A DNA stretch of 64,000 nt from JADHLJ01 sp038118725. Its GTDB lineage: Bacteria > Pseudomonadota > Alphaproteobacteria > Thalassobaculales > Thalassobaculaceae. Below are positions 34,723-43,345 of the stretch, in pieces; the stretch's first letter is position 1; every line of letters begins with the position of its first letter. The notes below the pieces were generated by a model. The model was given only the letters and a program-made list of their open reading frames with translations, made no database searches and was not told the DNA's origin. The position numbers and the translations under genes were made by a program. The stretch lies in assembly GCA_038118725.1 (NCBI GenBank), contig JAYOIK010000008.1, positions 26,039 to 90,038 on the forward strand. The letters run 5' to 3'.

Positions 34723-36002
34723 GTCGCGCGGTTCGCCAGCCACCAGGCAAGCAGGCGGGTGGCCTCCATGAAATCGGCGATCTCCATGGCCTCGTCCGGA
34801 TTGTGGCTGCCGTTGGCGTTGCGGATGAACAGCATTTGTGTCGGCACCCCGGCCGCTGCGAAGGCGGCGGCGTCGTGACTGGCGCCACTGGCGATCTCCA
34901 TCGAGGCCAGGCCGAGAGCCCGAGCTCCCTCTTCCATACCGGCCTTGATGGCGGGATCCATCGGCCCCGGCGCCGCGCGGGTGAACTCCCCGAGCTCGAA
35001 GGTCACCCCCCGACGCGCCGCGATTTCCGCCGCGATATCGCGCACCCGCCCGGTCATCGCCTCGACGAAGTCGCCATCCAGGCTCCGCATATCCAGACTG
35101 AATTCCACCGCGCCGGCAATCTTGGTCATGGCGTGCCACTCGGCATCGGTAAAGAACTTGCCGATGGTGAAGGCGAAGTCGTTGCCGTCGGCCTCGCATT
35201 GGTCCCAGATGTCATCAAGCGCGCTCACAAGCTCCGACGTGGCGATCACCGCGTCCCGACGATGGCTTCTGGGCACGCCGCCGCAATGCGAGTACTCGCC
35301 GATGCATCGCGCCCGGGGGAGCCGTCGGTTACCGCGAATGCCGGTGACGATGCCGACGGGGAAACCCTCGGCCTCCAGCACCGGGCCCTGCTCGATATGC
35401 ACCTCCAGATAGGCATGAAGATCTGACGGCGGCAGATACACCGAGCCGTTCCGAAGGGCCTGGGGATCACAGCCCGCCTCGGCCATGTGGTCGGCGAGAC
35501 TTCTGCCCGTATCGGCGCGCCGCGCCTCGTCCAGAGCGCCCTCCGGAAGGGTACCAAGGGCCGAGCGGCTACCGATATAGGACACGCCGAACCAGGCGCT
35601 TTCCTCGGCGCGGATGCCCATGACCCTTATGTCGCGCGGCGGCATTATCCCGGCATCCTTGAGGCCAGCGCAGGCAACCAGGCCGGAGACAACGCCGGCG
35701 GCGCCGTCGAAATTGCCGCCCTGGGCCACGCTGTCGATATGCGAGCCGATCACGATGGGAGCGGCGGAGCGATCCGAGCCGGGCAAGGTCATGTAAACAT
35801 TGCCGGCGGGATCGTCATCGACCTCCATGGCCAGCGCCTCCGCCGCCTCGGCCATGATGTCGCGCGCCGCCTGCTCGCCCGGGCCGTAGGACGCTCGGGT
35901 GATGCCGATACCGTCATGGGTCTGGGCTTCCAGGGCATCGAATATGTCACGCGCCAAGGCCTCGCGGCCCGCGACGGCGGCGCTTGGATCGAGACTCGCC
36001 AT
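34719..36002 (-). CDS. M20-family Zn-dependent amidase (N-carbamoyl amino acid hydrolase type)
   Basis: The 427-residue protein has GSHIDSVAQGGNFDGAAG, with His88, Asp90 and bridging Asp99. The catalytic Glu133 and Glu134 are in RAEESAWFG. YLEVHIEQGP and ASGASHDAAAFA follow, the pattern of beta-ureidopropionase, allantoate amidohydrolase and HyuC. It cleaves the carbamoyl group of N-carbamoyl amino acids. It is first in the operon with the 98-aa protein, the GTPase and the hydantoinase. Its ATG at 36002 is divergent from the NIPSNAP gene. Confidence 0.9.
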   Translation of the reverse strand: MASLDPSAAVAGREALARDIFDALEAQTHDGIGITRASYGPGEQAARDIMAEAAEALAMEVDDDPAGNVYMTLPGSDRSAAPIVIGSHIDSVAQGGNFDGAAGVVSGLVACAGLKDAGIMPPRDIRVMGIRAEESAWFGVSYIGSRSALGTLPEGALDEARRADTGRSLADHMAEAGCDPQALRNGSVYLPPSDLHAYLEVHIEQGPVLEAEGFPVGIVTGIRGNRRLPRARCIGEYSHCGGVPRSHRRDAVIATSELVSALDDIWDQCEADGNDFAFTIGKFFTDAEWHAMTKIAGAVEFSLDMRSLDGDFVEAMTGRVRDIAAEIAARRGVTFELGEFTRAAPGPMDPAIKAGMEEGARALGLASMEIASGASHDAAAFAAAGVPTQMLFIRNANGSHNPDEAMEIADFMEATRLLAWWLANRAT

Positions 36003-36108
36003 GCCGTGCTCTCCTGGTTAATCAATTCGCCCGCAGTGAAGCGCGCCGCTGCTTGGCGCACAAGCCCCGAGACGCCTAAACTCGGCGCGAACCAATTCGG
36101 AGTGAAAA

Positions 36109-36423
36109 ATGATCGTCGACGTGCGCACCTACAACATCGTCCCCCGCAAGATGAAAACCTATCTCGCGCTTTTCGAGGAATTCGCCCTACCCATCCAGCG
36201 CCGCCATATCGGCGATCCTCTCGGCTATTTTCTGGTCGAGCACGGGCCGCTGCATCAAGTCGTGCACCTCTGGGGCTACCAGGATCTCGCGGATCTCGAG
36301 AAACGCCGCGCCGCGCGGGACGCCGACCCGGCCTGGACCGAATATCTCGGCAAAACCGAAGGCCTCGTGGTGAGCCAGGACAACAAGCTCTGCCGACCGA
36401 CGGAATGGTCCGGGATTAAGTGA
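36109..36423 (+). CDS. NIPSNAP family protein
   Basis: The 104-residue dimeric alpha/beta-barrel protein opens with VDVRTYNIVPRKMKTYL and has the typical HQVVHLWGYQDLADLEKRRA. NIPSNAP proteins have no firm biochemical role in bacteria and often sit beside catabolic genes. The ATG lies 106 bases from the divergent amidase, with GGAG nearby. The downstream spacer holds a large inverted repeat. Confidence 0.87.
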   Translation: MIVDVRTYNIVPRKMKTYLALFEEFALPIQRRHIGDPLGYFLVEHGPLHQVVHLWGYQDLADLEKRRAARDADPAWTEYLGKTEGLVVSQDNKLCRPTEWSGIK

Positions 36424-36470
36424 GCGGCGGAGATCCAAGATCAAGCGTCATCCCGCCCCGCTCGCGGACA

Positions 36471-36571
36471 GGACCCTTCGAGACGGCGCGAGCGCGCCTC
36501 CTCAGGGTGAGGCCATGTACTTTTTTGCACTCACCCTGAAGAGGAGGCGAAGCCGACGTCTCGAAGGGTCC
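36471..36571. repeat. Large imperfect inverted repeat (stem-loop element)
   Basis: The arms GGACCCTTCGAGACG (36471-36485) and CGTCTCGAAGGGTCC (36557-36571) pair perfectly over 15 bases. An inner pair (CGCCTCCTCAGGGTGA with TCACCCTGAAGAGGAGGCG) continues the stem almost to a small loop with a T6 run. Such elements are common between alphaproteobacterial genes. It lies between convergent genes and could also stop transcription. Confidence 0.75.
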
Positions 36572-36581
36572 CGTCAGCCCC

Positions 36582-38288
36582 CTACTCTTCCATCCCGTAG
36601 ACCTCTCGCGCGGCTTGCTCGGAGACATAGCCGTCGAGCACGTCCTCGCGCAGGGCGGCGCGGTCCCTTGCCTTGGGGTCGCCATAACCGCCGGAGCCCG
36701 GGACCTGAAGGTGGATCTTGCCGCCATCGGGAACATCGAAACCGCCCTTGCCCGGGGCCGGCCTGAGGGTGCCGTCCGTCGCCTCGGTCCAGATCCGCGC
36801 GGCCATGCCCGGCCCACCACCGGCAAGTCCGAACGGCGCCGACAGGGTACGCTCGAGACAGGACGAGGCCCGCGCCTTGTGGCCCAGCACGCTCCAGGTC
36901 CGATGCGCCGCGAGCCCGCCTCGATACTCTCCCGGCCCACCACTATCCGGGGTGAGCGCGTATTCCTCGACCCGGACGGGGAAGCTCATCTCCAGCACCT
37001 CGATCGGCGTGTTCATGGTGTTGGAGATACCGCTGGCCACCGCGTTGATGCCGTCCTTGTTGGGACGTGCGCCAAAGCCGCCCTTGATGGTCTCGTAGGA
37101 GACATAGCGCTGACCGTTGCGCGGATCCTTGCCACCGAAGGTGACAACCGCCGAGGTACCCTGGCTGCAGGTCATCACGTTATCCGGCCAGAACGGCGCC
37201 ACCGCGCCGAAGGTCATGTCGCAAACCCGGTGCGAGATCTCGTGATTGGCGTAGACGACAGGCGACGGAAACTCCGCGTTCAGCACGCATCCCTTGGGCG
37301 CGGTCACGGTGATGGTGCGCCAGCAGCCGGAATTCGGCGGCGCCAGGCCGTCGGGGTCGACGATGGTCTTCAACGCGGTGAATACCCCCGACGCGGTCAC
37401 CGAGAGCGGCGCGTTCATTGGGCCGCTGACCGCCGGATCGGTGCCGTCGAAATCGACCTCCAGCGCGTCGCCCGTCTTTTTGACGCGCATACGGATGGTA
37501 AAGGGTTTGTCCTCGGTGTCGCCCTCCTCGATGATCCCGTCACCGTCGCAAAAATCCTCGAACCGCGATTCTCCGTCCGGCAAACGCGAGAGCAAGGTGC
37601 GCATCATCCGCTCGGAATAGTTCATCACCTCGGCCATCGCGTCGACCAGGGTGTCTGTCCCGTACTTGTCCGCCAAGGCGCCGAGCCGTTGCGCCGCGCG
37701 CCGGTTGGCGGCGATCTGGGCTCCGAGATCGCCGCGCCGTTCCTCGGGGGTTCGCACATTGGCGAAGATGATCGCGTCCACGTCGCGGTTGAGCACGCCC
37801 TTGGAATAGAGCTTGATCGGCGGCAAGCGCAGTCCCTCGCCAAAGATTTCGGTTACCGCGCCGTAGCTGCCAGGCGTGGCGCTTCCCACATCCGGCCAGT
37901 GCGCCCTGATACCGGCGAAACCGATCAGCTTGCCGCCATGGAAGGCCGGGGTGACCACGTTCACGTCAGGCAGATGGCTCCCGCCGAAATACGGGTCGTT
38001 GTGGATGAATACGTCACCATCCTCGAAGGTCTCGAACGCCATCGCCACGGCCTTGACCGCGTCGGGCATCGAGCCGAGATGGATCGGCAAGTCTGGTCCC
38101 TGGGCGACCATCTGACCGGTCGCGTCGAAGATGCCGCAGGAATAGTCCCCCGCGACCTTCAGGATCGGTGAATACGCGGTCTTGGCGAGGACGATCTTCA
38201 TTTCTTCCGCCGCCGCGTAGAGCGAATTCTTGATGACGACGAATGTCGCGGGATCAAACCCCTTAACCGTCGAGCCGAGATCGTTCAT
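36582..38288 (-). CDS. hyuB: HyuB: hydantoinase B/oxoprolinase subunit
   Basis: The 568-residue protein has the family entry FVVIKNSLYAAAEEMKIVL. It also carries DVFIHNDPYFGGSHLPDV, FAGIRAHWPDVG, VDFDGTDPAVSGPMN and the C-terminal PGSGGYGDPKARD. With HyuA it makes an ATP-dependent amidase for N-methylhydantoin, hydantoin or 5-oxoproline. Its ATG overlaps the stop of hyuA by ATGA, so the subunits are coupled. Confidence 0.93.
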   Translation of the reverse strand: MNDLGSTVKGFDPATFVVIKNSLYAAAEEMKIVLAKTAYSPILKVAGDYSCGIFDATGQMVAQGPDLPIHLGSMPDAVKAVAMAFETFEDGDVFIHNDPYFGGSHLPDVNVVTPAFHGGKLIGFAGIRAHWPDVGSATPGSYGAVTEIFGEGLRLPPIKLYSKGVLNRDVDAIIFANVRTPEERRGDLGAQIAANRRAAQRLGALADKYGTDTLVDAMAEVMNYSERMMRTLLSRLPDGESRFEDFCDGDGIIEEGDTEDKPFTIRMRVKKTGDALEVDFDGTDPAVSGPMNAPLSVTASGVFTALKTIVDPDGLAPPNSGCWRTITVTAPKGCVLNAEFPSPVVYANHEISHRVCDMTFGAVAPFWPDNVMTCSQGTSAVVTFGGKDPRNGQRYVSYETIKGGFGARPNKDGINAVASGISNTMNTPIEVLEMSFPVRVEEYALTPDSGGPGEYRGGLAAHRTWSVLGHKARASSCLERTLSAPFGLAGGGPGMAARIWTEATDGTLRPAPGKGGFDVPDGGKIHLQVPGSGGYGDPKARDRAALREDVLDGYVSEQAAREVYGMEE

Positions 38289-40375
38289 GACGCGTCTCCC
38301 GTCGCCGTGGTTAGCAGAATAAAGCCGCGCTCATCCATGCGAGCGCTCCAGCGCGGCGGCACGACGATGGTTGAATCAAGGGACTCGATGATCACCGGCC
38401 CCGAGATACTGTCGCCCGGCGCCATCCGGTCGCGATCGTGAACCGGGGTTTCGATCCGGCCCGCGCCCTCGAACCAGACCGGGCGCCGCGCCTTCTCGCT
38501 ACCCCCGTCGCCCGCCGAAACCTTTTGCGCCAAGGTAAGGCTCGGCAAACGCGCCGCCGCCGACAGGCGCAAGGTAACGATCTGCACCCGCTCCGACCGA
38601 TTGGCGTGGCCATAGGTCAACTCATGCTTGTCATGATAGCCGTCCGCCAGGACGGAAAGCGCGCCACCGTCGATCTTGTCGGGCGCGGTGACGTTCAATT
38701 CATAGGCCTGGCGGATGTAGCGAAGATCCGCCGTGCGTTCCAGCAGCCACTCATCCTCGGGGATACCGGTCCGCGCGAGCATGCGGCGCGCCTCCGCCTC
38801 GAGATCCTGGTACGCCGCCTCCAACGCCGCCGGGTCGGCCTCGTCCAGCACCGCGAAAAAGGTACGGCCATAGTCCCGGCGAATGTCGGAACCAACCAGC
38901 CCCAGAGCCGAGAACGCGCCGGGGATCGGCGGCACCACGACCTCCGAAATCTCCAATTCCTCGGCCAGCGCGGCGGCATGCAGGGGACCGGCGCCACCGA
39001 AACAGATCAGCGAAAACTCGCGGGCGTCATGGCCGCGTTCCACCGAAACGATGCGGAGCGCCTCGGCCATCGCGTTGTTGACGACCTGGATAACCGATGC
39101 CGCCGCTTGTTCCACGGTCAGGCCCAAGGGATCGGCCACCTTCTCCTTCATCGCGGCCTCGGCGCGGGCGTAGTCGATGGGCAAGTCACCACCCAGCAGC
39201 GAGGTCGCGTCGAGGCGCCCTAGGATCAGATTGGCGTCGGTCACCGCCGGCTCGGTTCCACCTTGGCCATAGCAGACAGGCCCTGGCGCGGCGCCGGCGC
39301 TACGCGGACCGACCCTGAGCGAGCCGGCGGGATCAACCCAGGCGAGGCTGCCGCCTCCGGCGCTGACCTCGGCCAGATCGATCACCGGTACCCGGATGGG
39401 GTGACCTGTGCCGTGCAGCCAACGACTGGCGCTTCCCTCGCCGCCGACCTCGTATTCAGGCGTGGTCTCGATCTGGCCGTCGCGGATCAGACTGGCCTTG
39501 GCGGTGGTGCCGCCCATGTCGAAGGACAGTAGATTGGGCCGCCCCGTCTGCCTGCCCGCCAGAGCCGCCGCGATCACGCCGGCCGCGGGGCCGGACTCCG
39601 CCGCCATCGCCGGCATGCGCAGGCTTTCCTCTATCTCGAAAACACCGCCGCCCGAGCCCATGACATAGGGCGCCGGCAGCCCCATGCCCTCGACCGCGCC
39701 CTTCAAGCGCGCCAGATAGGAGGCCAGGATCGGTCCGACATAGGCACAGATCGCGGTGGTGCTCGTGCGCTCGAACTCACGGATCTCCGGCAGCACCTTG
39801 GAGGAAAGGAAAACCGAAATGCCCGGCAAGGCCGCGCGCAGCCGCTCGCCCAGGCGGCGTTCATGGGTATCGTTGAGGAACGAGAACAATAGCGAGACCG
39901 CGACCGCCTCGACCTCGGCGGCCTTCAGTTCCTCGATCAGCGTGTCTATCTCCGCTTCCGCCAGTGGCGTGACGATCGAGCCGTCGGCGCCGATCCTCTC
40001 GGTCACCTCCATGCGGTGCCGTCTTGCCACCAAGACCGAGGGTGGATCCTGGAACAGGTCATAGAGATCGGCCCGGGCCGAACGGCGAAGCTCCAGGATA
40101 TCGCGAAACCCGCGCGTCGCGATGAGGCCGACCCGCGCCCCATTCTGTTGCAGGATCGCGTTGGTCACCACCGTCGTCGCGTGCGCCAGAAGGGTTACCG
40201 CGTCGGGCTTGATGGCATAGCGCGAGATCGCCTGTTCCAGAGCCTGGATGACCCCGCGCCCGAAGTCATCCGGGGTGGAGGACACCTTGGTCACCCCGAT
40301 CGTGCCGTCGGCTTCGTCCACCACCGCGACATCCGTGAAGGTGCCGCCAATATCCACGCCGATACGCCAGGTCAT
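38285..40375 (-). CDS. hyuA: HyuA: hydantoinase A/oxoprolinase subunit
   Basis: The 696-residue protein is the ATP-binding subunit. Its N-terminal actin-like loop is GVDIGGTFTDVAVVD. HATTVVTNAILQQNGARVGL, LLSFDMGGTTAKASLI and SVERGHDAREFSLICFGGAGPLHA (in pieces) follow. It phosphorylates the substrate amide or drives ring opening by ATP. The ATG at 40375 follows GGAGAA. It precedes hyuB. An AhpD-like gene and a PrpD gene lie upstream on the same strand, so this may be a long operon. Confidence 0.93.
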   Translation of the reverse strand: MTWRIGVDIGGTFTDVAVVDEADGTIGVTKVSSTPDDFGRGVIQALEQAISRYAIKPDAVTLLAHATTVVTNAILQQNGARVGLIATRGFRDILELRRSARADLYDLFQDPPSVLVARRHRMEVTERIGADGSIVTPLAEAEIDTLIEELKAAEVEAVAVSLLFSFLNDTHERRLGERLRAALPGISVFLSSKVLPEIREFERTSTTAICAYVGPILASYLARLKGAVEGMGLPAPYVMGSGGGVFEIEESLRMPAMAAESGPAAGVIAAALAGRQTGRPNLLSFDMGGTTAKASLIRDGQIETTPEYEVGGEGSASRWLHGTGHPIRVPVIDLAEVSAGGGSLAWVDPAGSLRVGPRSAGAAPGPVCYGQGGTEPAVTDANLILGRLDATSLLGGDLPIDYARAEAAMKEKVADPLGLTVEQAAASVIQVVNNAMAEALRIVSVERGHDAREFSLICFGGAGPLHAAALAEELEISEVVVPPIPGAFSALGLVGSDIRRDYGRTFFAVLDEADPAALEAAYQDLEAEARRMLARTGIPEDEWLLERTADLRYIRQAYELNVTAPDKIDGGALSVLADGYHDKHELTYGHANRSERVQIVTLRLSAAARLPSLTLAQKVSAGDGGSEKARRPVWFEGAGRIETPVHDRDRMAPGDSISGPVIIESLDSTIVVPPRWSARMDERGFILLTTATGDAS

Positions 40376-40449
40376 GAATTTCTCCAGATCAATGGAACCG
40401 CGGGCAACCTGGACCAAGGCTCCCCGGTCTTAAACGCCCGGGCGTGGGC

Positions 40450-40845
40450 CTATTTGTCCTCGTCCATCGGCAGCAATCCCTTCTCGTTGAGGAAACGCTC
40501 GGCGACGTTGAACGCGTCCAGGGTCGCCGGAATGCCGCAATACGGAACCGTGTGCATCAGGGTCTCGCGGATTTCCTCGACGGTGCAGCCGTTATTCACC
40601 GCGCTTTGCAGATGCAACCCAAGTTCGTGCGGGCGGTTCAAGGCCGTCAGCATGGCCATGCAGAGCATGCTTCGGAATTTCGGCTCCAACCCCTCGCGGC
40701 TCCAGACCATGCCGAAGGCCGCGGTTTCAGAGAATTCCCGAAGCGGGCCGTTGAAGGCGTTGGTCCCCTCGTCCCGACGCTTCAGATAGTCGTCGCCCAG
40801 AGTCTTGGCCAAAAGCTTGCGCCCGGTTTCCCTTGCCGATGTCAT
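40450..40845 (-). CDS. AhpD/carboxymuconolactone decarboxylase-like protein
   Basis: The 131-residue helical protein is of the CMD family (FNGPLREFSETAAFGMVWSRE in pieces, ELGLHLQSAVNNGCTVEEIRETLMH). It has the gamma-carboxymuconolactone decarboxylase layout, with His in LGLHL, and no CxxC. A decarboxylase or isomerase role is more likely than peroxidase. The ATG at 40845 uses GGGAG 10 bases upstream; an ATG at 40860 is less good. It lies between prpD-like and hyuA. Confidence 0.85.
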   Translation of the reverse strand: MTSARETGRKLLAKTLGDDYLKRRDEGTNAFNGPLREFSETAAFGMVWSREGLEPKFRSMLCMAMLTALNRPHELGLHLQSAVNNGCTVEEIRETLMHTVPYCGIPATLDAFNVAERFLNEKGLLPMDEDK

Positions 40846-40889
40846 TGCTTCATCTCCCATTCATGAAATTCGTAACCACTAGGCGCCAA

Positions 40890-42242
40890 TCAGCCGGTCG
40901 CCAGATCGATAAGCTCGCGGATGTCCGGAACGGTTTCCAGCGTGTCCACGCGGCTGATCATCACCTCGGCATCCACGCCCTTGAGACCACAGGCCGCCGC
41001 CTCCCAATTGCGCCGGAACTTGGCCAGATGCGCGTCCCTGGTCATGGGTTTGGCGGGGTTGCCGTAGACTGTCTCGATCCGCTTGGAATGAACCGACCCA
41101 TCCGCCATGTGGATATCCACCTCCACCGGCGAGAGCGCGTTGGGATCGGGATTATCGTTCACCACGATCGACACCTTGCGGGCGAGGGCCACGCGATCCG
41201 GCGCGCGAACCGCCTCGAGGGTGAAGTCGTCGATGCCGATGAAGCCCCGGCTCAGCATGACCGCCGCCGCGTATTGGCCGTTCAGCCGCGCGTAGTTGAT
41301 CTCCATCGCGTCATGCACCGGCCTGCCGATCAGATGATTGGTCAAGGACGGCACCCGCGCCTCGACCTTGGCGACGGCGGCGGCATCTATCTGGTTTTCC
41401 TTCTGGAGTTCCTGGATCGCGTCGACGATCCCGTGGGTCGCGCGTCCACTCGGGAACGGTTTATGCGCGACCTCGGCGATGCGCCAGGTCTTGCCCAGGC
41501 TCGGCAAGACGGATCGAATGTCGCCGGCTTTCTCGAACAGGCCGAAAAATCCGAACGGCCCTTCCAGCACGCCAGTCAGGCCCGGCAATCCATGCTCCGC
41601 CAGATCACAAGCAACGACCGCGTTACGGGCGTTTAGGCCGATCTGGAGGGCCAGGATCGGCGAGCCCTCGGTATGCGCCTGCATGGTCCCGCAGAGCTGC
41701 GAGTATCCCAACGCGAAGGCCCGCAGCAGCGTGTCCTTGTCATAGCGGCGCACCGCGCCCATCGCAGCGATCGCGGCGAAGGTGCCCGCCGTGGCCGGGC
41801 GAAAGAATTGCAGGCCCGTGCTGCAGGCCACGCCGAGGTTGCAGGCGACATCGACGCCCAACACCGAGGCTCTTATCAGGTTCGCGCCATCGATCTTGCC
41901 GCGCCGATCCGCCTCGGCGAGCAACACCGCCAGCAACACCGTCATGGTGTGGATGACCGCTTTTTCATGCACGCAGTCAAACTCGGAATTGTGGATCTGA
42001 TAGCCGTTCAACAACGCGGCATCGGCGGGCGCGTAACCACCCTTCTGGCCGAGCACCCGGGACGGGCCGCCGCTTGGATATGCCTCCAGCAACTCCTTGA
42101 CATAGGGTCCGGTCGAACCGGCCAACCCCACGCCGATCGTATCCAGGATATAGGTCTTGGCCGCCATCCACGCCTCATCGGCGATATCCTTGCCCTCGGT
42201 GTTGATAACATGATCGGCGAAGGCCTCGATCGCGTCTTGCAT
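40890..42242 (-). CDS. MmgE/PrpD family protein
   Basis: The 450-residue protein begins AIEAFADHVINTEG and has ILDTIGVGLAGSTGPYVKELLEA near residue 32. The PrpD core includes GYQIHNSEFDCVHEKAVIHTMTV and HKPFPSGRATHGIVDAIQEL. The family includes 2-methylcitrate dehydratase, cis-aconitate decarboxylase and an iminodisuccinate epimerase. The segment LQFFRPATAGTFAAIAAMG is typical of the non-PrpD members. No methylcitrate genes are near, so a dehydratase, decarboxylase or epimerase for an acid in the ureide pathway is likely. The ATG follows GGAG. Confidence 0.88.
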   Translation of the reverse strand: MQDAIEAFADHVINTEGKDIADEAWMAAKTYILDTIGVGLAGSTGPYVKELLEAYPSGGPSRVLGQKGGYAPADAALLNGYQIHNSEFDCVHEKAVIHTMTVLLAVLLAEADRRGKIDGANLIRASVLGVDVACNLGVACSTGLQFFRPATAGTFAAIAAMGAVRRYDKDTLLRAFALGYSQLCGTMQAHTEGSPILALQIGLNARNAVVACDLAEHGLPGLTGVLEGPFGFFGLFEKAGDIRSVLPSLGKTWRIAEVAHKPFPSGRATHGIVDAIQELQKENQIDAAAVAKVEARVPSLTNHLIGRPVHDAMEINYARLNGQYAAAVMLSRGFIGIDDFTLEAVRAPDRVALARKVSIVVNDNPDPNALSPVEVDIHMADGSVHSKRIETVYGNPAKPMTRDAHLAKFRRNWEAAACGLKGVDAEVMISRVDTLETVPDIRELIDLATG

Positions 42243-42261
42243 TCCGTTTACTCCGTTGGGG

Positions 42262-43122
42262 CTAGGCCGATGGGGGCGGGTAAAGCCCCTTCCAATGATT
42301 GGCGATCGCGCGCCGGGTGGTGATCCAGACATCGTCCTTGGCAAGGACATGATCGACGAACCGCTCCAGCCAGACAAACCGGCCCGGACGCCCGATGATA
42401 CGCAGATGCAGCCCGAGCGACATCATCCGCGGCTCTTCCGCGCCCTCGCGGTAAAGCTGATCGAAGGTGTCGACGGCGTAGCGATACCACTGCTCCGGCG
42501 TATAGGCGGGCGCGGTCCACATCTTCATATCGTTACTGTCGACCGTGTAGGGCATGATCAGGATCGGCTTACCGTCGACGGCGTCCCAGAACGGCACGTC
42601 GTCGGAATAGTCGTCCATGTGATACTCAAAGCCCGCCTCAACCAGGAGCCGGCGCGTGTTCTCGGTAAGCAGGTATCGCGAAAGCCAGCCAGCGGGCCGA
42701 GCGCCGGTTGTCCGCTCAATCGAGGCCGCGGCCTTGGCGATGAAATCCCGCTCCTTGGCCTCGTCCATGTGGAACTGATGCACCCAACGCCAGCCGTGGC
42801 TGCACACCTCGTGGCCACCGTCGACGATCCGGCGGGTAAGATCCGGCGCGCGTTCAAGACTAAGCGCCGCCGCCGTGAAGGTCGCCGTCAGGCCGCGTCG
42901 CTCCAACAGATCCATGACCCGCGGCGCGCCACGTTTGATACCGTATTGGTAATTGCTCTCGTTGCCATAGTTGCGCATCGGCTTGCGCGGCACGATGCCG
43001 AGCTCGTCCACCGGCTCTGGGCCGCGGTCCCCTTCGGCGATCGACTGTTCCGAGCCCTCCTCGACATTGACGACGATGGACAACGCCAGGCGTTTGCCGT
43101 CCGGCCAAATCGCTCCGGTCAT
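42262..43122 (-). CDS. Polysaccharide deacetylase / PuuE-allantoinase-like protein
   Basis: The 286-residue NodB-fold protein has NVEEGSEQSIAEGDRG at the start, GHEVCSHGWRWVHQF near residue 113 with the His metal ligands, and SLGLHLRIIGRPGR near the end. This form matches PuuE-type allantoinases and cyclic imidases more than sugar deacetylases. The ATG at 43122 overlaps the stop of a 31-codon open frame by ATGA. A TTG at 43161 would add GYRRGSGR-like residues often seen in relatives, so the start is not settled. Confidence 0.85.
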   Translation of the reverse strand: MTGAIWPDGKRLALSIVVNVEEGSEQSIAEGDRGPEPVDELGIVPRKPMRNYGNESNYQYGIKRGAPRVMDLLERRGLTATFTAAALSLERAPDLTRRIVDGGHEVCSHGWRWVHQFHMDEAKERDFIAKAAASIERTTGARPAGWLSRYLLTENTRRLLVEAGFEYHMDDYSDDVPFWDAVDGKPILIMPYTVDSNDMKMWTAPAYTPEQWYRYAVDTFDQLYREGAEEPRMMSLGLHLRIIGRPGRFVWLERFVDHVLAKDDVWITTRRAIANHWKGLYPPPSA

Positions 43123-43214
43123 GCGTCCGCTACCCCTTCGATAACCACTGGGGCGCGGCAAACTTGGCGGCGCCCTGTTGGCGTCGCCAGGCTCGGGTAG
43201 TAGAGATTACGCAT
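43119..43214 (-). CDS. Possible 31-aa upstream peptide coupled to the deacetylase
   Basis: An ATG at 43214 follows GAGGAC and opens a 31-codon frame beginning MRNLYYP that ends in TGA overlapping the ATG at 43122 (ATGA). The arrangement suits translational coupling, or it may be the remains of an N-terminus shifted by an indel. Its sequence resembles nothing I know. Confidence 0.35.
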   Translation of the reverse strand: MRNLYYPSLATPTGRRQVCRAPVVIEGVADA

Positions 43215-43345
43215 ATGGTCCTCGCATTCAGGCCTCGCGTTTGGTCTTCCGGCAAGCAATCCTCTGCAGGGACGTTAGCAAGCCCGCGCGGACAAAGGGA
43301 GTCCGGGACGCGGGCACAATCGTGATATCTGGGAGTTGAGCAATA

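Noticed and set aside
36615..38171. Plus-strand open frame of about 520 codons opposite hyuB
   Set aside because: Shadow of a well-conserved gene; no motif or start site supports it.
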